A stretch of 46,152 bases of DNA from Bacteroidaceae bacterium (GCA_024398535.1 JAKSIY010000005.1:1-46152); one strand, 5' to 3'. Numbered from the stretch's first letter, positions 1 to 8,958 are shown. Notes: generated by a model not told the origin, from the letters alone. Program-made: numbers and translations.

Positions 1-917
1 TCCCAGAGGAGACCTTCCAGACCTGTATGGAGGTCGATGCAGTCCTTTTTGCAAGTGTTGGTGACCCAAAGTTTGACAACAACCCATCAGCCAAGGTACG
101 TCCTGAGCAGGGTCTTCTGGCAATGCGCAAGAAGCTGGGTCTCTATGCAAACATCCGTCCTGTTGAGACTTTTGAGTGCCTGATCCACAAATCACCGCTG
201 AAGGATGAGATTGTACGCGGCGCAGACTTCATCTGCATCCGTGAGCTTACCGGCGGTATGTACTTTGGCAAGAAGCAGGAGCCATCAGTAAATGCTGACG
301 GCGTTGAGGATGCTCTTGATACAAACTACTATTCACGTCCTGAGGTTGAGCGCATCCTGCGTGTTGCTTACCAGTATGCACGTCAGCGCAGACATCACCT
401 GACAGTGGTTGACAAGGCCAACGTTCTGGCAAGCAGCCGTCTGTGGAGAAAGGTAGCTCAGGAGATGATGGGTGAATATCCAGACGTTACAACAGACTTC
501 ATGTACGTTGACAACGCTGCAATGCGCATGATCCAGGATCCTAAGTTCTTTGACGTGATGGTTACTGAGAATACCTTCGGTGACATCCTTACTGATGAGG
601 GTTCTGTAATCACAGGTTCAATGGGTCTGCTGCCATCAGCTTCAACCGGTGAGCACACTCCTGTATTTGAGCCTATCCACGGTTCATGGCCACAGGGCAA
701 GGGCCTGAACATTGCAAACCCACTTGCACAGATTCTGAGCGTTGCCATGCTGTATGAGTACTTTGACCTGAAGGCTGAAGGCGCTCTTATCCGCGAGGCT
801 GTGAATGCATCGCTCGATGCAAACGTACGTACTCCTGAAATTCAGGTTGAGGGCGGCGCAAAGTATGGTACCAAGGAGGTTGGTGCCTGGATTGTTGACT
901 ACATTGCTAATAAGTAA
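1..917 (+). CDS. leuB: 3-isopropylmalate dehydrogenase, 5'-truncated by the window
   Basis: Catalyses the NAD-dependent oxidative decarboxylation of 3-isopropylmalate in leucine synthesis, in the cytoplasm. The frame is open from base 3, and the first internal ATG is at 27, so the true start lies before the window; about 304 of a usual ~353 residues are visible. Family landmarks are [22 protein letters not shown], split here as [10 protein letters not shown] and LGLYANIRP, the substrate-binding [10 protein letters not shown], the metal/substrate region [13 protein letters not shown], and the C-terminal [12 protein letters not shown]. Codon use is strongly biased to a few preferred codons, as in highly expressed genes. 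The stop is TAA, and the next gene starts 9 bp downstream, so the two are probably co-transcribed. Identification is very secure. Confidence 0.96.
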   Translation, partial: PEETFQTCMEVDAVLFASVGDPKFDNNPSAKVRPEQGLLAMRKKLGLYANIRPVETFECLIHKSPLKDEIVRGADFICIRELTGGMYFGKKQEPSVNADGVEDALDTNYYSRPEVERILRVAYQYARQRRHHLTVVDKANVLASSRLWRKVAQEMMGEYPDVTTDFMYVDNAAMRMIQDPKFFDVMVTENTFGDILTDEGSVITGSMGLLPSASTGEHTPVFEPIHGSWPQGKGLNIANPLAQILSVAMLYEYFDLKAEGALIREAVNASLDANVRTPEIQVEGGAKYGTKEVGAWIVDYIANK

Positions 918-926
918 TCATACACT

Positions 927-1853
927 ATGGGCAGACAGGGAAGGAATGGCAGCCGCCACTTTACCGCAGATAACATCAAGAGCTATCCGGTCCAGGAGGA
1001 GACTACACTTCTGCCATTCCTGCTTCAGACACTGAAGGACAAGAACCGTACAGAAATCAAGGCTCTTCTGGGATACAGGCACGTTGCCATCAAGGGCAAG
1101 GCCGTAACTCAGTTCGATACCCCTCTGATGCCGGGCGATACCGTTGAGGTGAACTTTGGACGTTCTTTCTACAAGTTCAACAATCCTCAGGTCAAGGTCC
1201 TTTATGAAGATGAGTGGTTGCTGGTGATTGAGAAGGCATCGGGCCTTCTGTCCGTTGCCAATGCAACGTCAAAGGAGAAGAATGCTTTCCATATCATGCA
1301 GGATTATGTGAAGCATGACAATCCCAAGGCTGAACTTTATGTCTGCCACAGACTTGATCAGTACACATCTGGAATCCTGATGTTCGCAAAGAACCAGGAT
1401 CTTCAGATGGAACTGCGTGAAAACTGGGATTTCTACATCAAGGAACGCAGGTATATCTGTGTTACAGAGAGAGTTCCGGAAGTCCCGGAAGATGAGATCC
1501 GCTCATATCTTGAGGAGAATGACCGCATGCAGGTTCACTCTACAGACAACGATGTAAAGGGAAAGCTTGCAATTACTCATTACCGCGTCATGCAGAGCAG
1601 GGGCAGATATGCGCTTGTTGACGTTGAAATCATGACCGGCAGGAAGAATCAGATACGTGTTCACATGGCAGAGATGGGATGCCCGATTGCCGGTGACATG
1701 AAATATGGAGCTGAGACAAATCCTGGAAGAAGACTGATGCTGCACAACTACAGGTTCTCATTTGTGCATCCGGTCTCAGGTGAACTGATGAGATTCTCTC
1801 TTTCGGTTCCACAGCTTTTCCGCAAGCTGACGTCAAATGAACCTGTAAGATGA
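927..1853 (+). CDS. RluA-family RNA pseudouridine synthase
   Basis: Converts uridine to pseudouridine in rRNA or tRNA. The N-terminal ~80 residues look like an S4 RNA-binding domain (RTEIKALLGYRHVAIKGKAV, ending MPGDTVEV). The catalytic domain carries HRLDQYTSGI with the catalytic Asp at residue 144, and the later GRKNQIRVHMAE motif. The length of 308 residues is normal for the family. Which uridine is modified cannot be read from the sequence, so no specific Rlu name is given. The gene lies 9 bp after leuB and overlaps the next gene by 4 bp (ATGA), which points to translational coupling. Confidence 0.9.
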   Translation: MGRQGRNGSRHFTADNIKSYPVQEETTLLPFLLQTLKDKNRTEIKALLGYRHVAIKGKAVTQFDTPLMPGDTVEVNFGRSFYKFNNPQVKVLYEDEWLLVIEKASGLLSVANATSKEKNAFHIMQDYVKHDNPKAELYVCHRLDQYTSGILMFAKNQDLQMELRENWDFYIKERRYICVTERVPEVPEDEIRSYLEENDRMQVHSTDNDVKGKLAITHYRVMQSRGRYALVDVEIMTGRKNQIRVHMAEMGCPIAGDMKYGAETNPGRRLMLHNYRFSFVHPVSGELMRFSLSVPQLFRKLTSNEPVR

Positions 1854-2431
1854 AGGTCAGTTTCAAACCGGGGACAATGATCTATCCGTTGCCCGCAGTC
1901 CTTGTGACGTGCGGTGCAACACCAGAAGAGTATAATGTTCTGACAGTAGCGTGGACTGGTACAATCTGTACCAATCCACCTATGTGTTATATATCGGTAA
2001 GGCCGGAAAGACATTCGTATGACATAATCAAGCGTAACGGGTGCTTTGTCCTAAACCTAACGACCAAGGCGCTTGCCCATGCTGCTGATTTCTGCGGGGT
2101 CCGTTCCGGACGTGATGTCAATAAGTTTGAACATGAAGGACTTACCCCGGTGCCAGCAGAAAAGGTGGCAGCGCCATACATTGAGGAGTCACCGGTTGCA
2201 ATTGAATGTACCGTTACAGAGATCAGGCAACTTGGCTCTCATGACATGTTCATGGCCCGTGTTGAGAATGTCATTGTTGATGACCGCTTCATTGATGAAA
2301 GTGGACGTCTGGACATGGCTGCGATGAATCTGATAGCCTATTCCCATGGCGAATATTTTGATGTGACCAATCCTAGAGGCTTCTTTGGGTGGTCAGTAAG
2401 AAAGAAGAAGATTATTAAAAGAAAGAAATAA
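1850..2431 (+). CDS. flavin reductase family protein (FMN-binding split barrel)
   Basis: A 193-residue protein of the flavin reductase-like family, in which a split-barrel fold binds FMN and often reduces it with NAD(P)H. Visible marks are the N-terminal PLPAVLVTCGATPEEYNVLTVAW segment, given here as PLPAVLVTCG then NVLTVAW, the ISVRPERHSYD and FVLNL strands, and the HSGEYFD-like HGEYFDV near the end. The lysine-rich tail (RKKKIIKRKK) is short and of no obvious function. The start overlaps the stop of the pseudouridine synthase gene (ATGA), and dsbD follows after 5 bp. The physiological electron acceptor is unknown. Confidence 0.85.
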   Translation: MKVSFKPGTMIYPLPAVLVTCGATPEEYNVLTVAWTGTICTNPPMCYISVRPERHSYDIIKRNGCFVLNLTTKALAHAADFCGVRSGRDVNKFEHEGLTPVPAEKVAAPYIEESPVAIECTVTEIRQLGSHDMFMARVENVIVDDRFIDESGRLDMAAMNLIAYSHGEYFDVTNPRGFFGWSVRKKKIIKRKK

Positions 2432-2436
2432 AAAGT

Positions 2437-4338
2437 ATGCTGTTATCCCTATTGCTCACAATCTGTATGGCTATTCCGCCATTTCAGACTGCCGGTGAGG
2501 CTGTAACTTCACGAATCAGAATAGAGGCAGATTCTCTTCCCTCTGCAGAGATTGTATGTCCGCTTACAATAAAGCGCGGCTGGCATGTATATTCAACTGA
2601 TATACCGAGTGGCGGTCCCAATCCGACAGAGATAGTACTGGATTCCATAAGCGGTGCAACCCTTGATGGACCTCTCTACTTTGTGGGCCAGGAGAAGAAC
2701 GCCTATGACAACCTGTTCGACATGGAAATCCGCTTCTTTGAAGGAAGCGTTGAGTTCAGACAGAAACTGAACATCACCTCTGATGACTATTATGTCAGTG
2801 GCTACCTTGTTTACAGCGCCTGCAATGACCATGAGTGTCTGCCGCCAACCAGGGTAGAGTTTACCTTCTCTCCTGAGAAACCTGAACCTGCAGATGCTAC
2901 TGCGCAGATTTCTGATTACTCGTCAATAGATGGCTACGATCCTGTGACATGGGCTCCTGTGGAGTATCGGGAAAAGACAGAAACCTCATCAAATGGTGGC
3001 CTGTTTGGATTGTTGCTTACCAGTATGCTGGGAGGCCTTCTGGCCCTTCTTACTCCTTGTGTATGGCCGGTTATTCCTATGACTGTCAGCTTCTTCCTAA
3101 AAAGAGCAGAGAGCCGTAAGAACGGAATCGGCGGTGCCATGATCTATGGAGCTTCAATCATCGGCATATATGTTACTCTTGGTATAGTCATTACCCTGCT
3201 GTTCGGAGCCAGCGCCCTGAACTCGCTGGCAACGAATGCCTTGGTCAACATAGTATTCTTCCTGATGCTGGTGTTCTTTGCACTGTCATTCTTTGGGCTG
3301 TTTGAGATTCGCCTGCCGTCTGGCTGGAGTACAGACATGAACAGAAAATCACGTCAGGCCGGAGGATTCCTGGGAATCTTCTTCATGGCGCTGACCTTGT
3401 CAATTGTATCATTCTCATGCACAGGTCCTATCATCGGATTCCTTCTTGTCGATGCGGCATCGAGCGGAAGCATCCTGGCACCAACTGTAGGTATGCTGGG
3501 CTTCTCGCTGGCAATGGCTGTTCCTTTTACGCTGTTTGCCATGTTCCCGAGCTGGCTTAAGCAGATGCCAAAGTCCGGCGGCTGGATGGACAAGGTCAAG
3601 GTGACACTGGGTTTTGTCGAACTGGCATTCTCGCTGAAGTTCCTCTCTGTTGCAGACATGGCTTACGGGTGGGGCATCCTGCCTCGTGACCTGTTCGTGC
3701 TGCTCTGGTGTGTCATGGCCGTACTTCTTGGCCTGAGCCTTCTGGGGGTAATCCGTCTGCATAAGGATCAGGAGAAGGAGAAGCCCGGAAAGGGCAGTAT
3801 TGTGGCTGCCGTCATCAGTTTCCTGTTTGCAATATGGCTGATACCTGGCCTCTGGGGTGCTCCGCTGAAGGCAATCAGCGCCTTTGCTCCTCCTATGAAT
3901 ACCCAGCGTCTGAACCTTGTCGGTGTCCAGGTTGAACCGGTTTCAACAGATTACCGTGAGGCGCTTGAACTCTCTGCGCGTACCGGCAAGCCTGTCCTGA
4001 TTGACTTTACCGGATATGGCTGCGTGAACTGCCGCAAGATGGAGGCTGCTGTCTGGACTGATTCCAAGGTCTCTGAGAAGATTGAGAAGGATTTCATCCT
4101 GCTTTCTCTGTTCGTAGATGACAAGACCGCCCTTGATGCCCCTGTCACCGTCCTTGAAAACGGCCAGACCATGAAGCTGCGCACTGTCGGTGACAAGTGG
4201 AGTCTTCTGCAGCGTTACAAGTTCGGTGCAAATGCTCAGCCGTTCTATGTGATTGTCGATGCCAAGGGAAACCTGCTTTCCGGTCCGTATACCTTTGATA
4301 CCGATGTCCAGCATTTCCTGGATTTCTTGAATTTCTGA
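2437..4338 (+). CDS. dsbD: thiol:disulfide interchange protein DsbD
   Basis: Carries electrons from cytoplasmic thioredoxin across the inner membrane to periplasmic thiol proteins. The three-part family architecture is complete. A signal sequence is followed by a periplasmic DsbD-alpha-like domain with Cys129 and Cys134 (CNDHECLPP). A multi-pass CcdA-type membrane domain has its redox pair in TPCVWPV (Cys208) and SFSCTGP (Cys328). A C-terminal thioredoxin domain has the CVNC centre at Cys529/Cys532. The total of 633 residues is usual. It starts 5 bp after the flavin reductase gene, so it probably ends a four-gene run beginning with leu genes. The stop (TGA) is followed by the first repeat island. 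Confidence 0.94.
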   Translation: MLLSLLLTICMAIPPFQTAGEAVTSRIRIEADSLPSAEIVCPLTIKRGWHVYSTDIPSGGPNPTEIVLDSISGATLDGPLYFVGQEKNAYDNLFDMEIRFFEGSVEFRQKLNITSDDYYVSGYLVYSACNDHECLPPTRVEFTFSPEKPEPADATAQISDYSSIDGYDPVTWAPVEYREKTETSSNGGLFGLLLTSMLGGLLALLTPCVWPVIPMTVSFFLKRAESRKNGIGGAMIYGASIIGIYVTLGIVITLLFGASALNSLATNALVNIVFFLMLVFFALSFFGLFEIRLPSGWSTDMNRKSRQAGGFLGIFFMALTLSIVSFSCTGPIIGFLLVDAASSGSILAPTVGMLGFSLAMAVPFTLFAMFPSWLKQMPKSGGWMDKVKVTLGFVELAFSLKFLSVADMAYGWGILPRDLFVLLWCVMAVLLGLSLLGVIRLHKDQEKEKPGKGSIVAAVISFLFAIWLIPGLWGAPLKAISAFAPPMNTQRLNLVGVQVEPVSTDYREALELSARTGKPVLIDFTGYGCVNCRKMEAAVWTDSKVSEKIEKDFILLSLFVDDKTALDAPVTVLENGQTMKLRTVGDKWSLLQRYKFGANAQPFYVIVDAKGNLLSGPYTFDTDVQHFLDFLNF

Positions 4339-4351
4339 CGCCTGACCATAC

Positions 4352-4378
4352 GGCAGTGACGCCTCTTCCGTCGCTGCC
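4352..4378 (+). terminator. hairpin just downstream of dsbD
   Basis: The arms GGCAGTGACG (4352-4361) and CGTCGCTGCC (4369-4378) pair at 9 of 10 positions across a 7-base loop, starting 14 bp after the dsbD stop. There is no T tract, so this is a candidate terminator or 3'-end stabiliser, not a classical intrinsic terminator. Confidence 0.4.
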
Positions 4379-4430
4379 TGGCGCTGTCGCGCCCTTCGCC
4401 GCGCCCCCAGACGCCGCTGTCGCGTTCCGT

Positions 4431-4646
4431 GTGCGTTGGTATTTTCCCGCAGTTCGCCAAATAAGGTCTGTTTTCCGTGATTCGCCAAACAAGGGAACGC
4501 TATGTGGCGTTCTGGGGTTTCTGAGTGCGTTTGGCGTTCCCTTAGGGCCTATTTCAGGGGGTAAGGAAACGCTAGGGTATGCCACACACCTTCTAGGGCA
4601 GGTTAGCGTTCCCTTCTTTGGCGAAAACCAGAAAATACCCCCGCCC
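4431..4646. repeat. palindromic intergenic element, copy A
   Basis: The core, 4481-4625, is 145 bp. Its ends are 22-bp inverted repeats (4481-4502 and 4604-4625) that match at 21 of 22 positions, starting TTCGCCAAAC and ending TTTGGCGAA. Inside are two further stems: TGTGGC near 4504 with GCCACA near 4581, and a central GCGTTCCCTTA with TAAGGAAACGC. Outside the core a further pair, GTGCGTTGGTATTTTC (4431-4446) and GAAAATACCCCCGCCC (4631-4646), pairs at 13 of 16. Compared with copy B, this copy carries an extra ~28 bp on its left side that duplicates the TTCGCCAA end (near 4453 and at 4481). It has no convincing coding content. Confidence 0.85.
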
Positions 4647-4650
4647 CTGG

Positions 4651-4838
4651 CCAACACACCCGCGACAAAAGAAATATCCCGCACCTGGCCAACACGCTCG
4701 CGGCAAAAGAAATATCCCGCACCTGGCCAACACACCCGCACCAAAAGGAATACCCCCGCACGCGGAGAAGCACACAGAAAAAAGGATACCCCCCGCACTC
4801 GGGAAGCACACGGAAATGAGAATACCACCCGCACATGA
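4651..4838. repeat. 38-bp tandem array, about five units decaying to the right
   Basis: Units run 4651-4688, 4689-4726, 4727-4765, then diverge (to about 4802 and 4838). The common pattern is CCAACACRC, then CGCGRCAAAAGAAATA, then CCCGCACCTGG. The repeated end of the unit resembles the right outer arm of the adjacent palindromic element (AATACCCCCGCAC), so the array may have grown from that arm. Long open frames across it arise from the repeat itself and do not look like genes. There are no unique spacers, so it is not a CRISPR array. Confidence 0.8.
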
Positions 4839-5303
4839 TGAAGTACGAGCGGAGAGGGAAACCGTCGCACACGACCATCACATCCGCGGAAAAGAGAATA
4901 CTCACGCTCGTCCACACATTCGTGCTGAGAAACGGTAAGTGTGAGTTAACCCTTAACAAGATTGCGCAAAGGAACGGAAGACTAGAAAGCAGAAGACTAG
5001 TAAACAGGGGGCAAGAGACAGGATTGTTGTGGCTAGAGGGAAGACAGTTTCGTCGCGGGAGTAAGATGTTCGGTGGGCAAGTAGTTGGGATTAGTGAGCG
5101 GGATTGTTTTGGCGGGTGAGCGGGCATCAGCGAAGAACGGAACAACGGACGGGGCGTAAAAGGAGCAATAGGCGACAGGACACGCAGTCGTGCTATACGC
5201 AGGAGAATTGCTTCTGTCGCCGCGAACGTTACGACGCGGACGTCCGTGATGAGCGTAGAGAGCGAACCGACAAAACAACCTGCCACTATTGTCGTTAATC
5301 CGC
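4839..5303. other. gene-free spacer inside repeat island 1
   Basis: I see no gene here. Bases 4940-5150 are purine-rich on the + strand, with a short direct repeat (AGAAGACTAG at about 4977 and 4992). The open frames in this stretch are low-complexity and lack family motifs. Whether any of it is transcribed cannot be judged from the sequence. Confidence 0.6.
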
Positions 5304-5492
5304 GTGCGTTGGTATTTTTTTCGCAGTTCGCCAAGTTGGGGAACGCATAGTGGCGTTCTGGGGCTTCTGAGGGTGGTTGCTGTTCCCCAAGGGCCTATTT
5401 CGGGGGGTAGGGAAACACTAGGGCCCGCCACACGCCTTCTAGGGCAGGTTAGCGTTTCCTTATTTGGCGAAAACCAGAAAATACCCCCGCAC
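5304..5492. repeat. palindromic intergenic element, copy B
   Basis: A second copy of the element at 4431-4646. Its core at 5327-5471 is again exactly 145 bp, beginning TTCGCCAAG and ending ATTTGGCGAA. Shared blocks include AGGGCCTATTTC, CCTTCTAGGGCAGGTTAGCG and the outer GTGCGTTGGTATTTT. The stems survive although bases in them differ: the middle stem is GTGGCG with CGCCAC here, but TGTGGC with GCCACA in copy A. The outer arm at 5304-5319 pairs with 5477-5492 at 13 of 16. The copy lies 3' of DUF3078, in the convergent gap with dsbD. Confidence 0.85.
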
Positions 5493-5527
5493 CTGGCCAA
5501 CACGCTCGCGGCAAAAGAAATACCCCC

Positions 5528-5585
5528 GCACCCGGAAAAGCAGCACCCGGAAAAGCAGCATGCGGAGAAGCACCCGGAGAAGACC
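5528..5585. repeat. degenerate ~15-bp tandem repeat beside copy B
   Basis: Four to five degenerate units of the type GCACCCGGAAAAGCA follow copy B, up to the DUF3078 stop codon. The CGCACCYGG word is the same anchor seen in the 38-bp array at 4651 and the 51-bp array at 22452. Confidence 0.6.
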
Positions 5586-5590
5586 CCGGA

Positions 5591-6970
5591 TTACCAAGAG
5601 TAGTTGAAGTTGAATGTCAGGAATTCCTTGTACTGGTGGTATCCTAACTTCTCGTCTTTCTTCTTGGCGCTGTCATCGAATCTCCACTGGATGAAGAGCT
5701 GGATGGAGAAATACTTGTTGAATGAGTAGTCAAAGGTGTTTTCCCAGTTGGTCTCAACATATTCAAAGTTGGTGAAGTAGCGAGCCTTGCCGGTCCACTT
5801 TATGTCTTCAAGGATGCTGAGTTTCCAGTTGGCATCGATACTGGAACCTATGGTGTACATGAAGTTCTTTCCCTCTTCAATACCGTAATTCGGAGCAAGT
5901 CTGTCAATTGATACATAGCGCGAGTTGAATGTCAGAGGTGCCAGCACCAATGAAAGGGTAGTGGTGTTCTTCTTGAACTTTGGCTTGTAGTCAAGACCCA
6001 CGGCGATATTTGCATAACCCGGAGCCAGGAACAGTGACTTAAGGTTTCCGTTCTTATCCCTTACATCCATGAACTGGGTATATGCCTGTAACTGAGTTGT
6101 ATAAGACCAGTACTTGAACGCTTTGAGACCGACCTTTGATGTGATACGGAAAAGGTCATCGTTGGTCTTGAATGTCTTCTCGTCATTTACGGTCGTGGTG
6201 TAGTATCCCAGTTTTGCCTCAAGCTTATTGTCAAATGTGAACTTCTCCTTGGCGTAGTTCATGTCCTGCTGCAGCTGTACAAGCAGGGACTGGTTACTCT
6301 CACCGCCCTTGTACCAGTTGTCTGAAATCTTGTTCTGGGTAAACTTTACCGATGCCTTGCCCGGGTGTTTCCAGTAACGTGGCTTGTAGGTTATGAGGTC
6401 TGGTGTTTCTGCCTTGTTGTTTACCTTAATTTCTGGAGTGATATCCAGTGAAACGCCCACTCTGTTGTTGTTGTCTATGGTCACAGGGCCCGATGCCTCC
6501 TGCAGGTCATCCTCAGTGTGGTCTATGAGCTCGGGATTCGTCAGATATGCGTTCAGGAGTGCCTGACTAATCTGCCTGTTCAGCAATTCGTCGCCGTTCA
6601 GTTCGGTTGCTTCATAGGTTTCATTTCCGAGTTCCTTTCCGGACAATATGCCGTTGTAAAGGGTTAGCGGCATGAATAGTCTGTAATAGATTGGGTTGTC
6701 AGAGAGGTCGTCGCCGTCAGAATCAGCCTCAGTTTCCAGTTCAGGTACAGTTTCAATAGCATCAGCTGTCAGTCCAGAGCCGGTTCCAATGGCTTCTGCT
6801 GTCAGCCCAGAGCCGGATTCAAAAGCTTCAGCGCTCAGTCCTGATGCGGTCTGAAGGACTTCAGCGGTCAGACCGGGAGCTGTTGTAAGGGAGTCTGTTT
6901 CCTGGGTCAGGGATGCATTCATTCCTGCGGAAAAAAGAACTGTCAGAACTGTTATGATAGTCTTCTTCAT
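5591..6970 (-). CDS. DUF3078 outer-membrane-type protein
   Basis: A 459-residue exported protein whose C-terminal ~270 residues match what I know of the DUF3078 family of Bacteroidetes. This part has alternating beta strands rich in aromatic residues and ends in a strand finishing with YSW, typical of an outer-membrane barrel. Residues 1-20 form a signal peptide (MKKTIITVLTVLFSAGMNAS). Residues 33-76 are an unusual insert of four 11-residue repeats of the type GLTAEAIxTGS, followed by an acidic stretch. WKHPGKASVKFTQNKISDNW is a conserved-looking block in mid-protein. No function is established. It is convergent with dsbD across repeat island 1 and divergent from yidC. Confidence 0.8.
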   Translation of the reverse strand: MKKTIITVLTVLFSAGMNASLTQETDSLTTAPGLTAEVLQTASGLSAEAFESGSGLTAEAIGTGSGLTADAIETVPELETEADSDGDDLSDNPIYYRLFMPLTLYNGILSGKELGNETYEATELNGDELLNRQISQALLNAYLTNPELIDHTEDDLQEASGPVTIDNNNRVGVSLDITPEIKVNNKAETPDLITYKPRYWKHPGKASVKFTQNKISDNWYKGGESNQSLLVQLQQDMNYAKEKFTFDNKLEAKLGYYTTTVNDEKTFKTNDDLFRITSKVGLKAFKYWSYTTQLQAYTQFMDVRDKNGNLKSLFLAPGYANIAVGLDYKPKFKKNTTTLSLVLAPLTFNSRYVSIDRLAPNYGIEEGKNFMYTIGSSIDANWKLSILEDIKWTGKARYFTNFEYVETNWENTFDYSFNKYFSIQLFIQWRFDDSAKKKDEKLGYHQYKEFLTFNFNYSW

Positions 6971-6995
6971 GTTACGGGTATAGTAATGAGTAATG

Positions 6996-7003
6996 CAAAA
7001 ATA
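6996..7003 (-). promoter_or_regulatory. -7 box of the DUF3078 gene
   Basis: TATTTTTG on the - strand fits the Bacteroidetes TAnnTTTG consensus, 25 bp before the ATG. I see no clear TTTG at the -33 position. Confidence 0.5.
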
Positions 7004-7053
7004 ATAAAATAAGGTGACAGGTGATGTGTAGGCGGGACATGCTTAACGATTTT

Positions 7054-7085
7054 TTTGTATCTTCTCGCCCTTGAAACAATATTTG
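7054..7085 (+). promoter_or_regulatory. candidate yidC promoter
   Basis: TTTG (7054-7057) and AATATTTG (7078-7085) are separated by 20 bp. The -7 box departs from TAnnTTTG in its first base. It would give a leader of about 15 bases before the GTG start of yidC. Confidence 0.45.
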
Positions 7086-7104
7086 ATAATTAAAACCATA
7101 CAAA

Positions 7105-8958
7105 GTGGACAAGAGATCATATTTTGGAATGCTTCTTATTGGCCTGGTGCTGATCATGATGTTCTACTGGACAAGTCAGCCAAAGGCAGATAAGGCAAAG
7201 CAGCAGAAGTACGAGCAGCAGCAGACCGCTGCAAGAGAGGCAGCAGATCAGGCTGCAGAACAGGAAACAGTTCTGACAGTGACTGCAAATGATTCACTGA
7301 TGCCTTTGTTTCCTGCCATGAACGGCCAGGAACAGAGCGTTGTCATAGCCAACAGTCTGGTAAAGGTTTCAATCTCAACAAAGGGCGGTGCTCCTGCATC
7401 GGCCGAACTGCTTGAGTACAGGAACCAGCAGGGATCGAACGTGATCCTGTTTGACAAGTCTGAGATAAGCATGAACTTCAAGCTTGATGGAAAGACTCAG
7501 AATATCTCAACATCGAGCCTCTTCTTTGAGCCGGTGAATGTCAGCGGCAATTCTGTGACCATGCGTCTGAACACGCTTGACGGTGGTCATCTGGATTACT
7601 GCTATACACTTGCTCCTGAGAGCTACATGGTTGATTTGAAGATTCAGGCTCATGGCATGCAGAACTTCTTCCCGTCAGACCTTGACAGGATGTCTGTTGA
7701 CTGGATCCAGAATCTGCGTCAGCAGGAGAAGGGATTCGAGTTTGAGCAGCGCTACACAACTCTGACCTACAAGATGTCGGACAAGGCAAAGTCAAAGTAT
7801 CTGACAGTTACATCTACTCCAAGGTCACAGACTCTTGACGAGCCGGTTGACTGGATTGCCTTCAAGAATCAGTTCTTCTCAACAATCATGATTGCCGACC
7901 AGTCTTTCGATGCCGATGCCAAGCTGAGTGCATCGGCCTACGCAAAGGGCAAGGGCTACATGAAGAAGATGATGGCCAAGACTCATCTGCAGTTTGATCC
8001 TGACGGCAAGGAGGCTACCAGTATCCAGTTCTATTTTGGCCCGAATGATTACAAGGTGCTCAAGGCTACCGGCCGCAAGTTCTCTCCGGAAGGCAAGAAG
8101 CTGCGTCTGCACAGGGTGATTGACCTGGGTTGGCCTATTGTCCGTGAGGTGAACCGCTACATCATCATTCCTCTGTTCAACCTGCTGTCAGGATGGGGAA
8201 TCAACATGGGCATCGTACTGCTTCTCCTGACAATCATCATCAAGATTATTGTATATCCTTTTACATACAAGTCATACGTGTCTTCAGCTAAGATGCGTGC
8301 GCTTAAGCCATACGTTGATGAGATCAACCAGAAGTATCCGAAGCCTGAAGATGCAATGAAGAAGCAACAGGAGACCATGGCTGTTTACAGTAAATACGGT
8401 GTAAGTCCGATGGGTGGATGTATCCCGTCACTCATTCAGATGCCTGTCTGGATGGCTCTCTTCTTCTTTGTGCCTAATGCAATAGAGCTGCGTCAGCAGA
8501 GTTTCCTGTGGGCAACTGACCTTACCGCATTTGACGATATTCTGAGTTGGAACGCAAAGATTCCTATGATTGGAACCCATCTGAGCATCTTCTGCGTGCT
8601 CTTCTGCGTTACAAATCTGCTGAACACATTCTTCACCATGAAGCAGCAGAATATGGCTCCTGGCCAGGAGGAATCCATGAAGATGATGCGCTGGATGATG
8701 TATCTGATGCCACTCATCTTCTTCTTCACCCTGAACAACTACTCTTCAGGTCTGAATTACTACTACTTCATCTCAGCTCTGAGCAGTGTACTTATTATGG
8801 TATATCTGCGCAGAACCACCGATGAGAAGAAACTTCTTGCTCAGCTTGAGGCACGTTATGAGGCTAGGAAGAATGATCCGAAGAAGAGTCGCAGCAACAG
8901 CATGATGGCCAGACTTGAAGCTCTCCAGAAGGAGCAGGAGCGTCTGCAGAACAGATAA
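7105..8958 (+). CDS. yidC: membrane protein insertase YidC
   Basis: Inserts and folds inner-membrane proteins, alone or with SecYEG. The 617-residue protein has the Gram-negative form: an N-terminal membrane anchor (residues ~6-22), a large periplasmic domain (~40-350), and the conserved C-terminal domain with IIKIIVYPFTYKSYVSSAKM and the MGGCIPSLIQMPVWMALFFF region (as MGGCIPSLIQMP then VWMALFFF). The C-terminal tail is basic. The start is GTG at 7105, chosen because MDK is the family's usual N-terminus and a promoter lies just upstream. The stop is TAA, followed at once by a GGGGACAGG hairpin. Confidence 0.95.
   Translation: MDKRSYFGMLLIGLVLIMMFYWTSQPKADKAKQQKYEQQQTAAREAADQAAEQETVLTVTANDSLMPLFPAMNGQEQSVVIANSLVKVSISTKGGAPASAELLEYRNQQGSNVILFDKSEISMNFKLDGKTQNISTSSLFFEPVNVSGNSVTMRLNTLDGGHLDYCYTLAPESYMVDLKIQAHGMQNFFPSDLDRMSVDWIQNLRQQEKGFEFEQRYTTLTYKMSDKAKSKYLTVTSTPRSQTLDEPVDWIAFKNQFFSTIMIADQSFDADAKLSASAYAKGKGYMKKMMAKTHLQFDPDGKEATSIQFYFGPNDYKVLKATGRKFSPEGKKLRLHRVIDLGWPIVREVNRYIIIPLFNLLSGWGINMGIVLLLLTIIIKIIVYPFTYKSYVSSAKMRALKPYVDEINQKYPKPEDAMKKQQETMAVYSKYGVSPMGGCIPSLIQMPVWMALFFFVPNAIELRQQSFLWATDLTAFDDILSWNAKIPMIGTHLSIFCVLFCVTNLLNTFFTMKQQNMAPGQEESMKMMRWMMYLMPLIFFFTLNNYSSGLNYYYFISALSSVLIMVYLRRTTDEKKLLAQLEARYEARKNDPKKSRSNSMMARLEALQKEQERLQNR

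Noticed and set aside
4481-4625. Insertion sequence with transposase
   Set aside because: The palindromic element is only 145 bp with no coding capacity; no transposase or integrase is present anywhere in the window.
4651-4838. CRISPR array
   Set aside because: Units are contiguous and diverge from each other, with no unique spacers and no cas genes nearby. The same holds for the 51-bp and 72-bp arrays.
4145-5503. Several long open frames across island 1 (up to about 256 residues, both strands)
   Set aside because: They arise from the 38-bp and palindromic repeats, are low-complexity (runs such as CWPGAGYFFC repeated), overlap each other on both strands and have no family motif.
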